A stretch of 64,000 nucleotides of DNA from Oscillibacter ruminantium GH1 (GCF_000307265.1 NZ_DF158897.1:186001-250000); one strand, 5' to 3'. Shown: positions 26,219-35,702, numbered from the stretch's first letter. Notes: generated by a model from the sequence alone, not told the origin. Numbers and translations: made by a program.

Positions 26219-28291
26219 ATGACTGCAAAGGACATTCGCAATATCTGCTTACTGGGCCACGGCGGAAACGGCAAGACCTCTTTGGTAGAGTCTATGCTGT
26301 ATCTGACCGGCGGCACGGATCGACTCGGTAAAGTGACCGATGGAAATACCACCTGCGATTACGACCCAGAGGAAATCAAGCGGAAAATTTCCATCTCTTT
26401 GAGCATTGCTCCCATCGAATTCAAGGGCGTGAAGATCAATGTGATCGACACTCCGGGATATTTTGACTTTTCCGGCGAGGTGCTGGAGGCTCTCCGCGTG
26501 GCGGACGCCGGCATCATCGTCTGCTCCGCCAAGGGCGGTATTTCCGTGGGCACCGAAAAGGCGTGGAAATATCTGCAGGAGCGGAATATGCCCCGCGCTA
26601 TCTACATCTCCAAGAGCGATGAAGAGGGCGGGGACTTCAACGGCGCGTGGGAATCCCTGCGTGAAAAATTCGGCCGGGCCGTGTGCCCCACCATGATGCC
26701 CATGTGGGACGAAAGCAAGAAAGTCGACGCGCTGATCGACGTGGTCTATAAAAAGGCCTATGAATTGAAGCCCAATGGCCGTCGGGAAGAGGTTCCCATT
26801 CCCGCCGACAAGATGGAGGTCGTGGAGAACTTCTATCAGCAGCTGTGCGAATCCGTGGCGGAGACCAGCGAAGAAAAAATGGAAAAATTCTTTAACGGCG
26901 AACCGTTTACACAAGAAGAAATTTTGGAAGGTCTGCACGCCGGTGTGCGGGATTTGATTCTCTGCCCCGTGATGTATGGCAGCGCCTTTACCGGCATCGG
27001 AACCCAGACCGTGCTGGACACCGCGGTCAAGCTGTTTCCCAACCCTGTGGAAATTCCCAACCGCAAGGGTACCGACGCAGACGGTCAGCCTGTGGAAATC
27101 GACCTGACCGAGGACGGCAATCCCTATGCGTTTGTGTTTAAAACCACCTCCGATCAGTATGGCCGGTACTCTTATTTCAAGGTTATCTCCGGAAAGATCA
27201 CGGCGGACATGACGCTCACCAACGCCCGCACCGGCGAGGCCATGAAGCTGGGCCACCTGTACACCATGCGCGGCAAAAAGGCCGTCGAGGTCAAGGAGGT
27301 CTGCTGTGGCGACATCGCGGCAGTGGCCAAGATGGAAAAGCTGAAAACAGGGGACACCCTGTGCTCCGCAAAGAGCGTGGTAAATCTCACCGGCATTCCC
27401 TTCCCAACGCCCTGCTATGCTCAGGCCATCGCCCCCAAGACCCGCGGACAGGACGATAAGGTGGCCGGCGGTCTTGCAAAGCTGGCGGAAGAGGACCTCA
27501 CGTTCTCTCTGGTGAACAATGCCGAGACGCATCAGCTGGTCCTCTCCGGCACCGGCGACATCCATCTGGATGTTTTGAAGGCCAAACTCCTGTCCCGTTT
27601 CGGCGTGGAGACTGTGTTCTCCCCCGTTCGGGTGGCCTACCGCGAGAAAATTCGCAAGAAGGTCAAGGTGCAGGGCCGCCACAAGAAGCAATCCGGCGGA
27701 CACGGCCAGTTTGGTGACGTGTGGATTGAGTTTGAACCGCAGTCCGAAAGCGAGGACATGATTTTTGCGGAGAACGTGTTTGGCGGCTCCGTACCCAAGA
27801 ACTTTTTCCCTGCCGTTGAAAAGGGCCTGCGGGAAAGCTGCGTCCACGGCCCGCTGGCGGGTTTCCCTGTGGTGTTTTTAAAGGCCACGCTGGTGGACGG
27901 CTCCTATCATCCGGTGGACTCCTCGGAAATGGCATTTAAGACCGCCGCGTCTCTGGCGTTCAAGGCCGGTCTGGAACAGGCGAACCCCGTTTTGCTGGAG
28001 CCGATTGGCGAACTGCACGTCTATGTACCCGACAACTTTACCGGCGACGTGATGGGTGATTTGAACAAGCGCCGGGGCCGCGTTATGGGAACCAATCCTA
28101 TAGCGGACGGCGAGACGGAAATCGTGGCTGAGATCCCCATGGGCGAAATGGGCACCTATGCCATTGACCTGCGATCCATGACACAGAGCCGCGCCCGCTT
28201 CACCTTTGACTTTGTGCGCTATGAAGACTGCCCTCCTGCGGCGCAGGACAAAGCCATTGCCGAGGCAAAGGCCATGGCCGCTGCGGAATGA
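26219..28291 (+). CDS. Elongation factor G-like GTPase (EF-G paralogue)
   Basis: 690-residue EF-G family protein with all five domains. The P-loop is GHGGNGKT (13-20), and DTPG is at 77-80. The guanine-specificity motif is SKSD (131-134) instead of NKxD. Domain IV begins near SGGHGQFGDV. It is not in a str operon (no rpsL, rpsG or tuf nearby) and has its own promoter and terminator, so it is most likely the second, EF-G-like copy found in many Firmicutes rather than the main translocase. Ribosome protection of the TetM type is not supported by any feature I can see. Confidence 0.88.
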   Translation: MTAKDIRNICLLGHGGNGKTSLVESMLYLTGGTDRLGKVTDGNTTCDYDPEEIKRKISISLSIAPIEFKGVKINVIDTPGYFDFSGEVLEALRVADAGIIVCSAKGGISVGTEKAWKYLQERNMPRAIYISKSDEEGGDFNGAWESLREKFGRAVCPTMMPMWDESKKVDALIDVVYKKAYELKPNGRREEVPIPADKMEVVENFYQQLCESVAETSEEKMEKFFNGEPFTQEEILEGLHAGVRDLILCPVMYGSAFTGIGTQTVLDTAVKLFPNPVEIPNRKGTDADGQPVEIDLTEDGNPYAFVFKTTSDQYGRYSYFKVISGKITADMTLTNARTGEAMKLGHLYTMRGKKAVEVKEVCCGDIAAVAKMEKLKTGDTLCSAKSVVNLTGIPFPTPCYAQAIAPKTRGQDDKVAGGLAKLAEEDLTFSLVNNAETHQLVLSGTGDIHLDVLKAKLLSRFGVETVFSPVRVAYREKIRKKVKVQGRHKKQSGGHGQFGDVWIEFEPQSESEDMIFAENVFGGSVPKNFFPAVEKGLRESCVHGPLAGFPVVFLKATLVDGSYHPVDSSEMAFKTAASLAFKAGLEQANPVLLEPIGELHVYVPDNFTGDVMGDLNKRRGRVMGTNPIADGETEIVAEIPMGEMGTYAIDLRSMTQSRARFTFDFVRYEDCPPAAQDKAIAEAKAMAAAE

Positions 28292-28363
28292 GCTACCCAA
28301 ACATGTGCAGCGTGAGCGCTTTTCGGCCATAAAAAATCGGGCGACGCAAAAAGCAAATTTTAT

Positions 28364-28407
28364 ACTGCCCCGGCGCGGTTTCAACCGCGCCGGGGCAGTT
28401 TCTTTTT
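28364..28407 (+). terminator. Intrinsic terminator after the EF-G-like gene
   Basis: 17-bp GC-rich inverted repeat (28364-28380 with 28383-28399) followed by TTCTTTTT. Confidence 0.9.
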
Positions 28408-28487
28408 AAAAAGCCCAGCCAATATGCAAAATTTTTTCTCCGCGCCGCATTTGCTGTTATTGAAGGGCAGTTTTTTCCACAATCACT

Positions 28488-28515
28488 TGCTTTATTACAC
28501 AGCCCGCTGTATAAT
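28488..28515 (+). promoter_or_regulatory. Promoter of the marR-MATE operon
   Basis: TTGCTT (28488-28493), 16-bp spacer, TATAAT (28510-28515). The spacer and -10 box lie wholly inside the operator palindrome. Confidence 0.7.
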
Positions 28516-28537
28516 ATTATACAGCGGGCTGTGTAAT
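28494..28537. promoter_or_regulatory. 44-bp perfect palindrome: probable double MarR operator
   Basis: Perfect 22+22 bp inverted repeat. It holds two smaller dyads, ACAGCCCGCTGT (28499-28510) and ACAGCGGGCTGT (28521-28532), with centres 22 bp apart (two helical turns). It covers the -10 box and ends 17 bp before the marR start, so autorepression by two MarR dimers on one DNA face is the simplest reading. Confidence 0.75.
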
Positions 28538-28554
28538 TGAAGAAGGAGGATATT

Positions 28555-28986
28555 ATGGTGCGCCAAGCGGAAAACGAACTGGGCCGGTTGATCTTAAAAC
28601 TGGCGAACACAATCATCAAAAACCGAAACCGTCATTTGCAGGCTCTGGACCTGACATCGTCGCAGGCCGACAGTCTTCAGTTCTTTCTAGCGCACAAAAA
28701 TGCGACAGCGACGGATCTGAAGGACGAGTTCGGCATCACCCACCAGACCGCCCGGGGCATTGTCACGCGCATGGCGGAAAAAGGGTGCGTCACGCTGAAA
28801 CGGTCGGAAGAAGACGGGCGGTGTCAAATCGTCGTTCCCACGGAATACGGAGTGGAACTTGGAGAGAAAATGAAGCAGAACCGTATGCGTACCGGTGGGA
28901 AACTGCTGGACGGTATGGGACAGTCGGAACAGGAGCTGTTTATCCGGTTTCTGAATCAGGCGTTTGAAAACGTCAAGAACGATTAA
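28555..28986 (+). CDS. MarR family transcriptional regulator
   Basis: 143-residue winged-helix regulator with the recognition region ATATDLKDEFGITHQTARGIVTRMAEKGCVTLKRSEEDGRCQ. It probably represses itself and the MATE gene that follows 17 bp later, through the palindrome over the promoter. ATG 28555 follows AAGGAGG; a TTG at 28537 would overlap the ribosome binding site and the operator. Confidence 0.9.
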   Translation: MVRQAENELGRLILKLANTIIKNRNRHLQALDLTSSQADSLQFFLAHKNATATDLKDEFGITHQTARGIVTRMAEKGCVTLKRSEEDGRCQIVVPTEYGVELGEKMKQNRMRTGGKLLDGMGQSEQELFIRFLNQAFENVKND

Positions 28987-29003
28987 AAAAGAGGGGGTTC
29001 CAC

Positions 29004-30356
29004 TTGGGGCAGTCCAACCAAAAAATTGATATTTTTGAGCGTATGCCGGTGAAAAGGGCAGTCCTCAAGCAGATTGCCCCGGCCATTGCCGGACAGATGA
29101 TTACGCTGATTTACAGTCTGGCGGACACCTATTTTGTTGGGATGCTGAACCAGTCCGCCGCGACCGCCGCCATCACGGTGGCGTTTCCCATGTTTTTGAT
29201 GCTGACAGCCATCTCCAATCTCTTCGGCGTGGGCGGTGCCAGCGCAATTGCGCGGGCGCTGGGCAAAAAGGATTTGGAAAAGGCGCGGCAGATCGCGGGC
29301 ATTTCCTTTTGGAGCGGGCTTGTCGCGGGAATTTTGTATTCGTGCGTCTTCCTATTTTTAGGGGAGCCGGTTCTGCGGCTGTGCGGCGCGACGGAGCGCA
29401 CCTTTGCTATCGCGCTGGGCTATGCCAGATGGGTGATCCTCATCGGCGGGCCTTTCACCATCCTCAATACCCTGCTGGCAAATCTGGTGCGCGCAGAGGG
29501 AAGCGCCATGCACGCCTCCGTCGGCGTGTCCATGGGCGGCATTCTGAACACCATTCTCGACCCCATTTTTGTATTGCCCCAGTTTTTAGGGCTGGGCGCG
29601 GTGGGCGCGGGCGTGGCCACCGCGATTTCAAACGCGGCGGCAATGGCCTATTTCATTTGCTACGCAGTCAAGAAAAAGAACGCAACCGTAGTAAGTCTCT
29701 CCCCGAAAAATCTTCGGTATACCGGCAGACACATCAAGGAAATTCTTGCCGTGGGGTTTCCCTCGGCGGTTCAATTTGCACTGACGGTGGTATCCATTAG
29801 CGTGCAGTCAAAATTTGTCTCGCGATACGCCACAGAGGCAGTTGCAGGACTCGGCATTGTCAAAAAGCTGGACCAGCTGCCTCTCTACTTCACCATGGGC
29901 GTATCCAACGGTCTTCTGCCCCTGCTGGCTTATAACTATTCCGTCGGCAATCAGGAGCGGAGAAAGCAGGCGTTCCACTTTGGCTGCACGATCTCGCTAG
30001 GCTTCTCGGTTCTGTGCCTCATCTGTTATGAGGCGTTCGCGCCGCTGTTAGCGGGAATCTTTATCGAGGACCCCGCGACCATCCAGTACGCTTCCGGATT
30101 TTTGCGCATTATGGTGACGGCAATGCCGATGATGTCACTCTGTTATCCGATCATCGTCCAGTTTCAGGCAATGGGAAAGGCCAAGCCGGCGCTTGTCTGT
30201 TCTGTCATTCGCAAGGGAATTCTGGACATTCCGATTTCGTTTGTTATGGATGCCCTCATTCCACTCTATGGTCTTATGTGGGTGCAGCCCATTGTGGATA
30301 CGATTTCTTTAGCCGTGGCAGGCATCCTATATCGAAAGCAAAACCGCCGAGGTTAG
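29004..30356 (+). CDS. MATE family efflux transporter
   Basis: 450-residue membrane protein with 12 helices in two similar halves. Typical segments are LIYSLADTYFVGMLNQSA in helix 1-2 and GVGGASAIARALGKKD, with repeat-like LPLYFTMGVSNGLLPLLAYN in the second half. It exports cationic drugs or metabolites by H+ or Na+ antiport. The start is TTG 29004 behind GAGGGGG. The stop overlaps the stop of the convergent gene. Co-transcription with the MarR gene suggests inducible efflux. Confidence 0.92.
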   Translation: MGQSNQKIDIFERMPVKRAVLKQIAPAIAGQMITLIYSLADTYFVGMLNQSAATAAITVAFPMFLMLTAISNLFGVGGASAIARALGKKDLEKARQIAGISFWSGLVAGILYSCVFLFLGEPVLRLCGATERTFAIALGYARWVILIGGPFTILNTLLANLVRAEGSAMHASVGVSMGGILNTILDPIFVLPQFLGLGAVGAGVATAISNAAAMAYFICYAVKKKNATVVSLSPKNLRYTGRHIKEILAVGFPSAVQFALTVVSISVQSKFVSRYATEAVAGLGIVKKLDQLPLYFTMGVSNGLLPLLAYNYSVGNQERRKQAFHFGCTISLGFSVLCLICYEAFAPLLAGIFIEDPATIQYASGFLRIMVTAMPMMSLCYPIIVQFQAMGKAKPALVCSVIRKGILDIPISFVMDALIPLYGLMWVQPIVDTISLAVAGILYRKQNRRG

Positions 30357-30835
30357 ACTTCCGTCTCCAGATCTTTTGCAAAGTCTCTGCACATTGCGCC
30401 CGCCTCGATGTCAAAGGTCCCAAGGCCCTTCCAATTCACGCGGCAAAGATAGCTTTTCAGCGGGAGGACCAGAACCTTTTCGCCGATCTGACAGCGAAGG
30501 CTGTAAAAACTTTGCAGAATCTCCTGCGCAAGAATGAAATTGTTGTCCAGACGCACAGAAATTCTCTCCAACTCTTCGATATCCTCAATTGGCACTTCGA
30601 TAGGACTCCCGGCAATCCCGTTAATTCCCTTGAGATCAGGCTCAAAATCGTGAATTGCGTCTCTTCCCGTCGCCGCGATTGGCCGGCCGGGCAAAACCAT
30701 CGCGTGATAGGAATACGAATCGCTGCCGCAGGAGTCCACAATTTCCTCCCCATCCTTGAGAACGGACAGGCGGAATTGATGGCACGGCGCCAGTTGGGTT
30801 GCAAGGTCAGGCACAAGTTCAAACGCAAGTTTCAT
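30353..30835 (-). CDS. Hypothetical protein (160 aa)
   Basis: 160-residue acidic soluble protein without a recognised family. It has no signal peptide or membrane segment. Visible features are FELVPDLATQLAPCHQFRL at the start, a VDSCGSDSYSYHAMVLPG segment and YLCRVNWKGLGTFDI near the end. Its TAA overlaps the TAG of the MATE gene on the other strand. I start at ATG 30835, 7 bases after AAAGGGG; the frame is open up to 30901. An imperfect inverted repeat, TGATACG (30872-30878) and CGTATCA (30894-30900), lies upstream and could be an operator. Confidence 0.6.
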   Translation of the reverse strand: MKLAFELVPDLATQLAPCHQFRLSVLKDGEEIVDSCGSDSYSYHAMVLPGRPIAATGRDAIHDFEPDLKGINGIAGSPIEVPIEDIEELERISVRLDNNFILAQEILQSFYSLRCQIGEKVLVLPLKSYLCRVNWKGLGTFDIEAGAMCRDFAKDLETEV

Positions 30836-31010
30836 TGGATTGACCCCTTTCATGATCGGGACGGTTGCCCCTGATACGGATACGGATGGTATTCGTATCA
30901 TATGAAGCGGGACAAAAACGTGTGAAGCAGGTTCTTACCGCGCGGGCGTTTTTAATCCTGTTTTCCATCGCTTCTCCGTCCTTTTTCGCACACATTTAGC
31001 CCCACAGGCA

Positions 31011-31050
31011 AAAAAAGCCGCCGACTTTGTTTTTAACAAAATCGGCGGCT
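31011..31050 (-). terminator. Terminator of the racemase/Nif3/permease operon
   Basis: Inverted repeat AGCCGCCGA...TCGGCGGCT (31016-31050) with one mismatch and TTTGTT/AACAAA at the top. On the - strand it ends in six T. It lies 61 bp after the permease stop. Confidence 0.88.
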
Positions 31051-31110
31051 CAAGCAGATCTCTATTTGATCCGAGAGGGGGCGGCGCTATGAATGTCGCG
31101 GGCCATGTGC

Positions 31111-32241
31111 TTAGAAGAACAGGCCAAAAATCTGGGCAACCACTGCGGCATAAACCAGACGCAGGAAGCAGCCGATAAGAGCGGCACGCATGATTTCGCC
31201 GTTTTTCAGATCAACCACACCGTTCCACACGGCGGGAATCTGGCCCAGAGGGACCTGAATCGGCCATGCGGAGTTTGCCAGAATGAAGGAGCCGACAATC
31301 AGCTTTTTCACAGCGGCGGTCGTTGCAATGATGGTTCCATCCGTCAGATAAGTACCCAAGTTCTTCATAGCGAGCGTGCCTGCGGTCATGATGGTATCAA
31401 CGCCGGTCATCGGCTCGATTCCGATCATGGAGAAAAAGCCGCCCAGCACATCTGTGACAACGGGCCAAATGCCGAAATATTCCATAATTCCGATCAAGGC
31501 AAACACCACGCAGCCTGCGGGGAGGATGAAGAGGAACACCAGCTGGGCGCCTTCGCGGGCGGAACCGAACAACGTGTCCATGGCGCTGGTGTTAGGCGTG
31601 AAACGCGGAAGATCCTTGATGTCGGCGGCCTTGGTGTTGCGCCAGAAGAGCTTCAGCAATGCGGGAACCAGAACGATGGGAAGGAAGATGCCCACAATCA
31701 TCACAGGAAGGGGATTGATGCCCGCGGCAGAGAGAGCGATGATGCCCAGCACGATGATGGAGAAGGAGCAGGGGGCATTGCACATGGTGGCAATGGCGAT
31801 CTTCTGCTCGTCCTTCGTGCAGCCGGCTTTCATGACCACGGGACCGGCGATCCGTCCGGCGGCGTTCACGTCGCCCAGAATGTTGTAGATCACACCGACG
31901 ACCACGGCCGCATTGACCTTGATGAGCTTCATAACGGGCAGGAACAAACGCATCAGTGCGTCAGTCAGGCCCAGACGCTCCAACACGCGGCCCGTCATAA
32001 CGGAAACCACGATGGCGGCGCCCAGCTTAGAGGCTCCGAACAGGTAGAATTCAAACATCTTGTAAGCGCGGGTGAACATTGCGTCGAACATGCCGGAGAA
32101 TTCCTTGTCGAAGAAAAAGACGCAGGCGAGGATGACGATTAGAAGGACCAGTCCTACATACTCAATGGGCTGCCATTTTTGACGCTGAAGTTCGCTCTCG
32201 GTCTTAGTCGCAGTCTTGCTCTCGGTGATCGGTTCTTTCAA
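31111..32241 (-). CDS. Nucleoside-recognition (Gate) domain permease, YjiH/YjiG-like
   Basis: 376-residue membrane protein with about nine helices. Two Gate-type halves are visible: LFGASKLGAAIVVSVMTGRVLERLGL with NILGDVNAAGRIAGPVVMKAG, and a second from GAQLVFLFILPAGCVVFALIG. It resembles the YjiH/spore-maturation group of transporters, whose substrates are mostly unproven. The start is TTG 32241 behind GGAGGG. It is the last gene of a - strand operon with the Nif3-like and racemase-like genes, so it may import the compound they act on. Confidence 0.8.
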   Translation of the reverse strand: MKEPITESKTATKTESELQRQKWQPIEYVGLVLLIVILACVFFFDKEFSGMFDAMFTRAYKMFEFYLFGASKLGAAIVVSVMTGRVLERLGLTDALMRLFLPVMKLIKVNAAVVVGVIYNILGDVNAAGRIAGPVVMKAGCTKDEQKIAIATMCNAPCSFSIIVLGIIALSAAGINPLPVMIVGIFLPIVLVPALLKLFWRNTKAADIKDLPRFTPNTSAMDTLFGSAREGAQLVFLFILPAGCVVFALIGIMEYFGIWPVVTDVLGGFFSMIGIEPMTGVDTIMTAGTLAMKNLGTYLTDGTIIATTAAVKKLIVGSFILANSAWPIQVPLGQIPAVWNGVVDLKNGEIMRAALIGCFLRLVYAAVVAQIFGLFF

Positions 32242-32284
32242 AGTGTTCCCTCCTCAAATCTTTTATGTTTCTAAGCCACACAGC

Positions 32285-33289
32285 TTATTTGCGATGCAGA
32301 TATTCCCCGGCGATTCTGGAGCCGTATTCCCGAATACCCTCGGACCCGATCAGCTCCAGCGGAACGCTGGTCATCCTCTCTCTGAATACCACAACCTCCA
32401 CATCCGGCAGGTGATTTTTCAGAGCATTTGCGAGGGGAACGCCATTTTCAAAAATTTCCATGGCATGTGAATTACCGCAGACGAAGTTCAGCCCCAGCTC
32501 CTCCGCCTTTTCGATCAGAGGGTGACCGGGATAGACTCTGCTGATGGAGGCCAAAAGGGTATCAACCTCAGGATTCTCCGCGATAATTTTTTCAAGGTGC
32601 TCCGGCGTGAAGCCGCAGTGGGGGAAGATATGTACTACTTTTTTCATGGGAGAATCCACGGAGCCCACCAGAATTTTTGCTCTGGCGGCAACGCTTGTCT
32701 CCTCAATTCTGTCGCACTGTCGATGGTTGCGCTCCAGGGCCAGCATCTTTTCGTCGGAACTGGCATTCATCAGCCGGTCCAGTCTCGCGATCATGTCGCC
32801 CACCGTGCTGATTTCAGGAAAAACGTCTCCCACATAAACGATATTTCCCGGAATCCCCCCGTAATTTACCGAGGCAAAATGGGGCTTGTGCCCATGCAGC
32901 CAAGGAATTCCCGGATGAAGCCCATGAAACGCCTCGTGCAGTTCAAAGCAGGTCAGTCCGTAGAGTCCCAGATAGTATTTCAGCAAAACACCGCCGGAAT
33001 TGGATGCGTCGCCAATGGGGTGATGGGCAATCATCGCATCCACGCCTGTTGCGGCGGCAAGCTCGATTGCGCTCTCTGTCATGGTCATCATGACGGCAAT
33101 TTTTTTGACCGGCTTTTCGGGGTCCCCCCAAACAAGACCCGGCATCTCCACAATCGCCTTTCCCGGTATGTTCGACGACTTGGTGACGACCCAGGGATTT
33201 TTCCCTGACGCCCAGTCATAGGGAGACTTTAGGCAGCGGCCGTTGGTCAAATCGTCCAGCGCGGTTAGGACATCCTTTACAAGTGTCAT
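32285..33289 (-). CDS. Nif3/YbgI-like dinuclear metal-centre protein
   Basis: 334-residue protein resembling the Nif3 family. It has a metal-ligand HH pair in MIAHHPIGDASNSGG and a C-terminal GNSHAMEIFENGVPL resembling the HxxxE ligand motif. Family members bind two metal ions; some act as hydrolases, but no general function is proven. The N-terminus is longer than in typical 250-370-residue members only if the TTG at 33331 is used; ATG 33289 behind AAAGGGA is better. It lies between the racemase-like and permease genes, suggesting a catabolic hydrolase, which is inference. Confidence 0.72.
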   Translation of the reverse strand: MTLVKDVLTALDDLTNGRCLKSPYDWASGKNPWVVTKSSNIPGKAIVEMPGLVWGDPEKPVKKIAVMMTMTESAIELAAATGVDAMIAHHPIGDASNSGGVLLKYYLGLYGLTCFELHEAFHGLHPGIPWLHGHKPHFASVNYGGIPGNIVYVGDVFPEISTVGDMIARLDRLMNASSDEKMLALERNHRQCDRIEETSVAARAKILVGSVDSPMKKVVHIFPHCGFTPEHLEKIIAENPEVDTLLASISRVYPGHPLIEKAEELGLNFVCGNSHAMEIFENGVPLANALKNHLPDVEVVVFRERMTSVPLELIGSEGIREYGSRIAGEYLHRK

Positions 33290-33418
33290 CTTCAGGTCCC
33301 TTTCTTTCTGGTGTGTACATACATTTGCCAAGTATGGAGAGCACCGCGAAATCAGACGGGGAGATTTGCACGAAATTCAATTTTGCAGCGCACTCCTGGA
33401 TAAATGCGGGCGATTGTC

Positions 33419-34150
33419 TTAGCCGTGGTGATAATTCGGGACGTTTACACAAGAGTCAATGTACTCCAGCAGCTGGTTGATGCCGAATACCGGAACCTGC
33501 GCAATTTCCTGAATCATTTTGGTAAACGGGGAATAGTTGGTGCATTCCAAAAGGATGGCGCCCGTGTCGGGATACTGCTCCATGTGGCGGGCCGTCATCT
33601 CCCGAATGCTGGCCGCCATGTGTTCCCAGTTCCCCTCTGGGTTATCTCCGATCACCAGCTTGGAAAAAGCCGAATCAGGAGTCATGCCGGTGACATTGAC
33701 CGGGATGTCCTTGGCGGACCAGCCCGCCTGATTGAAGTGAGACTCGGTCATGGTGTCGGCACACTCTGTAAAAATTCCGATAGACCGGTTGCGGTTGAGC
33801 ACCGCGCGAATCATAGGCGCCAGCAGAAGCGTGGATGTGAACACCGGAATATTCACGGCGTCTACCAGCTGACGCTGGAAGCCGCCCAAAAATCCACAGC
33901 TGGTGGCAATTGCCTTGCAGCCCTCTGCCTCCAGTTCCCGTGCAGCGTCAATGAAGGGCTGAAGCAGCCGTTCATTGGCATTTTTTTCGGTCATATTCAG
34001 GGCGTCCACGTCAACGATGCGGTAGCGCACAGGCATGGAAAAGGTTCTGGCATTTCCAATGTCGCCCAGCAGACGGGGAAATACCGTGCGCATCATCAGG
34101 ATGCCGACGTCTTGGCCATAGTTCGTATAACCGCCTTTGATTAAAGTCAT
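33419..34150 (-). CDS. Aspartate/glutamate/hydantoin racemase family protein
   Basis: 243-residue protein of the Asp/Glu racemase fold with two half-site cysteines: one in AIATSCGFLGG, the other in ILLECTNYSPF. This is the two-cysteine arrangement of cofactor-independent racemases and hydantoin/allantoin racemases. It could racemise an amino acid or a hydantoin-type compound, or work as a maleate-isomerase-like enzyme. ATG 34150 follows AAAGGAG. It begins the operon with the Nif3-like and permease genes, downstream of pucR on the same strand. Confidence 0.82.
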   Translation of the reverse strand: MTLIKGGYTNYGQDVGILMMRTVFPRLLGDIGNARTFSMPVRYRIVDVDALNMTEKNANERLLQPFIDAARELEAEGCKAIATSCGFLGGFQRQLVDAVNIPVFTSTLLLAPMIRAVLNRNRSIGIFTECADTMTESHFNQAGWSAKDIPVNVTGMTPDSAFSKLVIGDNPEGNWEHMAASIREMTARHMEQYPDTGAILLECTNYSPFTKMIQEIAQVPVFGINQLLEYIDSCVNVPNYHHG

Positions 34151-34340
34151 CGTTTCATCTCCTTTTAGTTGTGACCTGTTAAATGGGGACATGCGTTCCG
34201 TGCATATTTAACAATTTTTCTTGCCGGTCGCATTCGCTTTTGTCTAAAATATCAGATGAAACGGGAAAAATCAAAGATTTCACAAAGGCTTTAGCCAAGT
34301 TGTGCTCAAAATTTCAAATTGGTAGATACTTTGTCCATTT

Positions 34341-35507
34341 CTAAAAAATAAAGTAATCATGAAATAGCAGGGCAATAGACATGTAAATACGGGTATAGTA
34401 ATCATCCAGATTCAAATTTCCAATGGATGAAATTTTATCCAGTCTTTTAATAAGCGTATGCCGGTGGACAAAGAGCTGGCCGGCGGTCTGCGTCATATTT
34501 CCGCTGTTAGATAGGTAAATACGCAGCGTCTGAACGTAATTGGTGTTATTTACCTTGTCGTAGTTCAGCAAAAGCTGAAGGGACTGGTTGTCCAGCACAA
34601 CGGAGGAGTCCTTGCGGTGCAGATGACCGAACATCTTCAAAAAACGGATGTTATCATAAGAGCAAACGCCCCGCCGCGCCTGAATGATTGGCAGGGTTTC
34701 CAGCGCTTCCACCGCGTGATTCAGCGAGAGCATGAGATCGTCCGGAGCGTGGAGACGCTCCGCGCCCAGATAATAGTTGGTGCCACACTGTTCAGAGAGA
34801 AATGTGAACCGGATATTTAATTCATAAAACATGGAGAGGCATTTTTCGTCAGAGGCATAGGACGTGAGAAATACATATTTATGCTGGGGCATTTCCTTCC
34901 AAAGGCAGACCTGACTGCACGACTGGATAAAGGAACAGATCTGCGTCAGGCATTTCCGCCAGACCTTTTCCTCAACGCCGGTATAGTTCACCGGGGACAG
35001 CAGCAGCAGATGAACATGCCGCGAGTCATTGTCCGGAAAAAGCTCGCTCTGACAGCCGTGGATGCTCCGCTCCAAAAAGAGATAGGACTGCTTGAGCACG
35101 TTTCCATCCCAAGCCTCCTGAGGGCCCGGAGAGATAATCTGCATCATGGTGTGCAGGATTTCTGAGAAGGTCAGCTCCTTGGGCAGCGACATCACCGGAA
35201 AGTTCAGTTCCTCCGCCTGCTCCAAAATATATTTGGGGACGCTGTCCAGATAATAGCCCAGTTGAATGGCAACCCCGCTCACGCCGCGCTTGACCAGCCA
35301 CGCAATCAAATCCCGATGCGACTCCTCCTGCTGCAATCCGTAGCCGGTGGTAAACAGCAGCTCGCCCGGCTGCACGGATTTCGGCGTGTCCAGAATCTCC
35401 ATGATATTGATCCACTGTATCTCATTCTTATTTCCTTTTTGTCCCGCCAGCAGTTTTACATCCGGGAAAACTCTCTGGCTGATCAAATCCTGAATCGTCA
35501 ATGCCAT
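34341..35507 (-). CDS. PucR family transcriptional regulator
   Basis: 388-residue regulator with an N-terminal PucR domain (LTIQDLISQRVFPDVKLLAG through LPKELTFSEILHTMM) and a C-terminal HTH_30 domain (YLSNSGNMTQTAGQLFVHRHTLIKRLDKI). PucR proteins typically activate purine or amino-acid catabolic genes in response to a metabolite. It is divergent from the 2-hydroxyacid dehydrogenase at 35728 and upstream of the racemase operon, so both are candidate targets. ATG 35507 follows GGAGGAATG. Confidence 0.9.
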   Translation of the reverse strand: MALTIQDLISQRVFPDVKLLAGQKGNKNEIQWINIMEILDTPKSVQPGELLFTTGYGLQQEESHRDLIAWLVKRGVSGVAIQLGYYLDSVPKYILEQAEELNFPVMSLPKELTFSEILHTMMQIISPGPQEAWDGNVLKQSYLFLERSIHGCQSELFPDNDSRHVHLLLLSPVNYTGVEEKVWRKCLTQICSFIQSCSQVCLWKEMPQHKYVFLTSYASDEKCLSMFYELNIRFTFLSEQCGTNYYLGAERLHAPDDLMLSLNHAVEALETLPIIQARRGVCSYDNIRFLKMFGHLHRKDSSVVLDNQSLQLLLNYDKVNNTNYVQTLRIYLSNSGNMTQTAGQLFVHRHTLIKRLDKISSIGNLNLDDYYTRIYMSIALLFHDYFIF

Positions 35508-35673
35508 CGTCCATTCCTCCGTCGCATTAAAAATTTTGCCAAGACTCTTTACGCTAAATTGCTACCGTGTTATAAGCATCACAAATAGTATTCTAACGTA
35601 AATGCAGGAAATAGTCACGAAGAAAAATGATAAAATGTCCACCAACCTAAAAGATTAGCGTGTATTTTGTCCG

Positions 35674-35702
35674 TTGTGGCAGATGTCGAATTCTTGTATA
35701 AT
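35674..35702 (+). promoter_or_regulatory. Promoter of the dehydrogenase/aminotransferase operon
   Basis: TTGTGG (35674-35679), 17-bp spacer, TATAAT (35697-35702). It sits in the 220-bp region shared with the divergent pucR gene. Confidence 0.68.

Noticed and set aside
26219..28291. TetM-type ribosome-protection protein
   Set aside because: It has an EF-G layout with no resistance-linked neighbours or leader peptide; EF-G paralogue is simpler.
31093..32142. 349-codon + strand frame opposite the Gate permease
   Set aside because: His/Asn/Gly-rich shadow; the - strand permease has clear membrane helices and a ribosome binding site.
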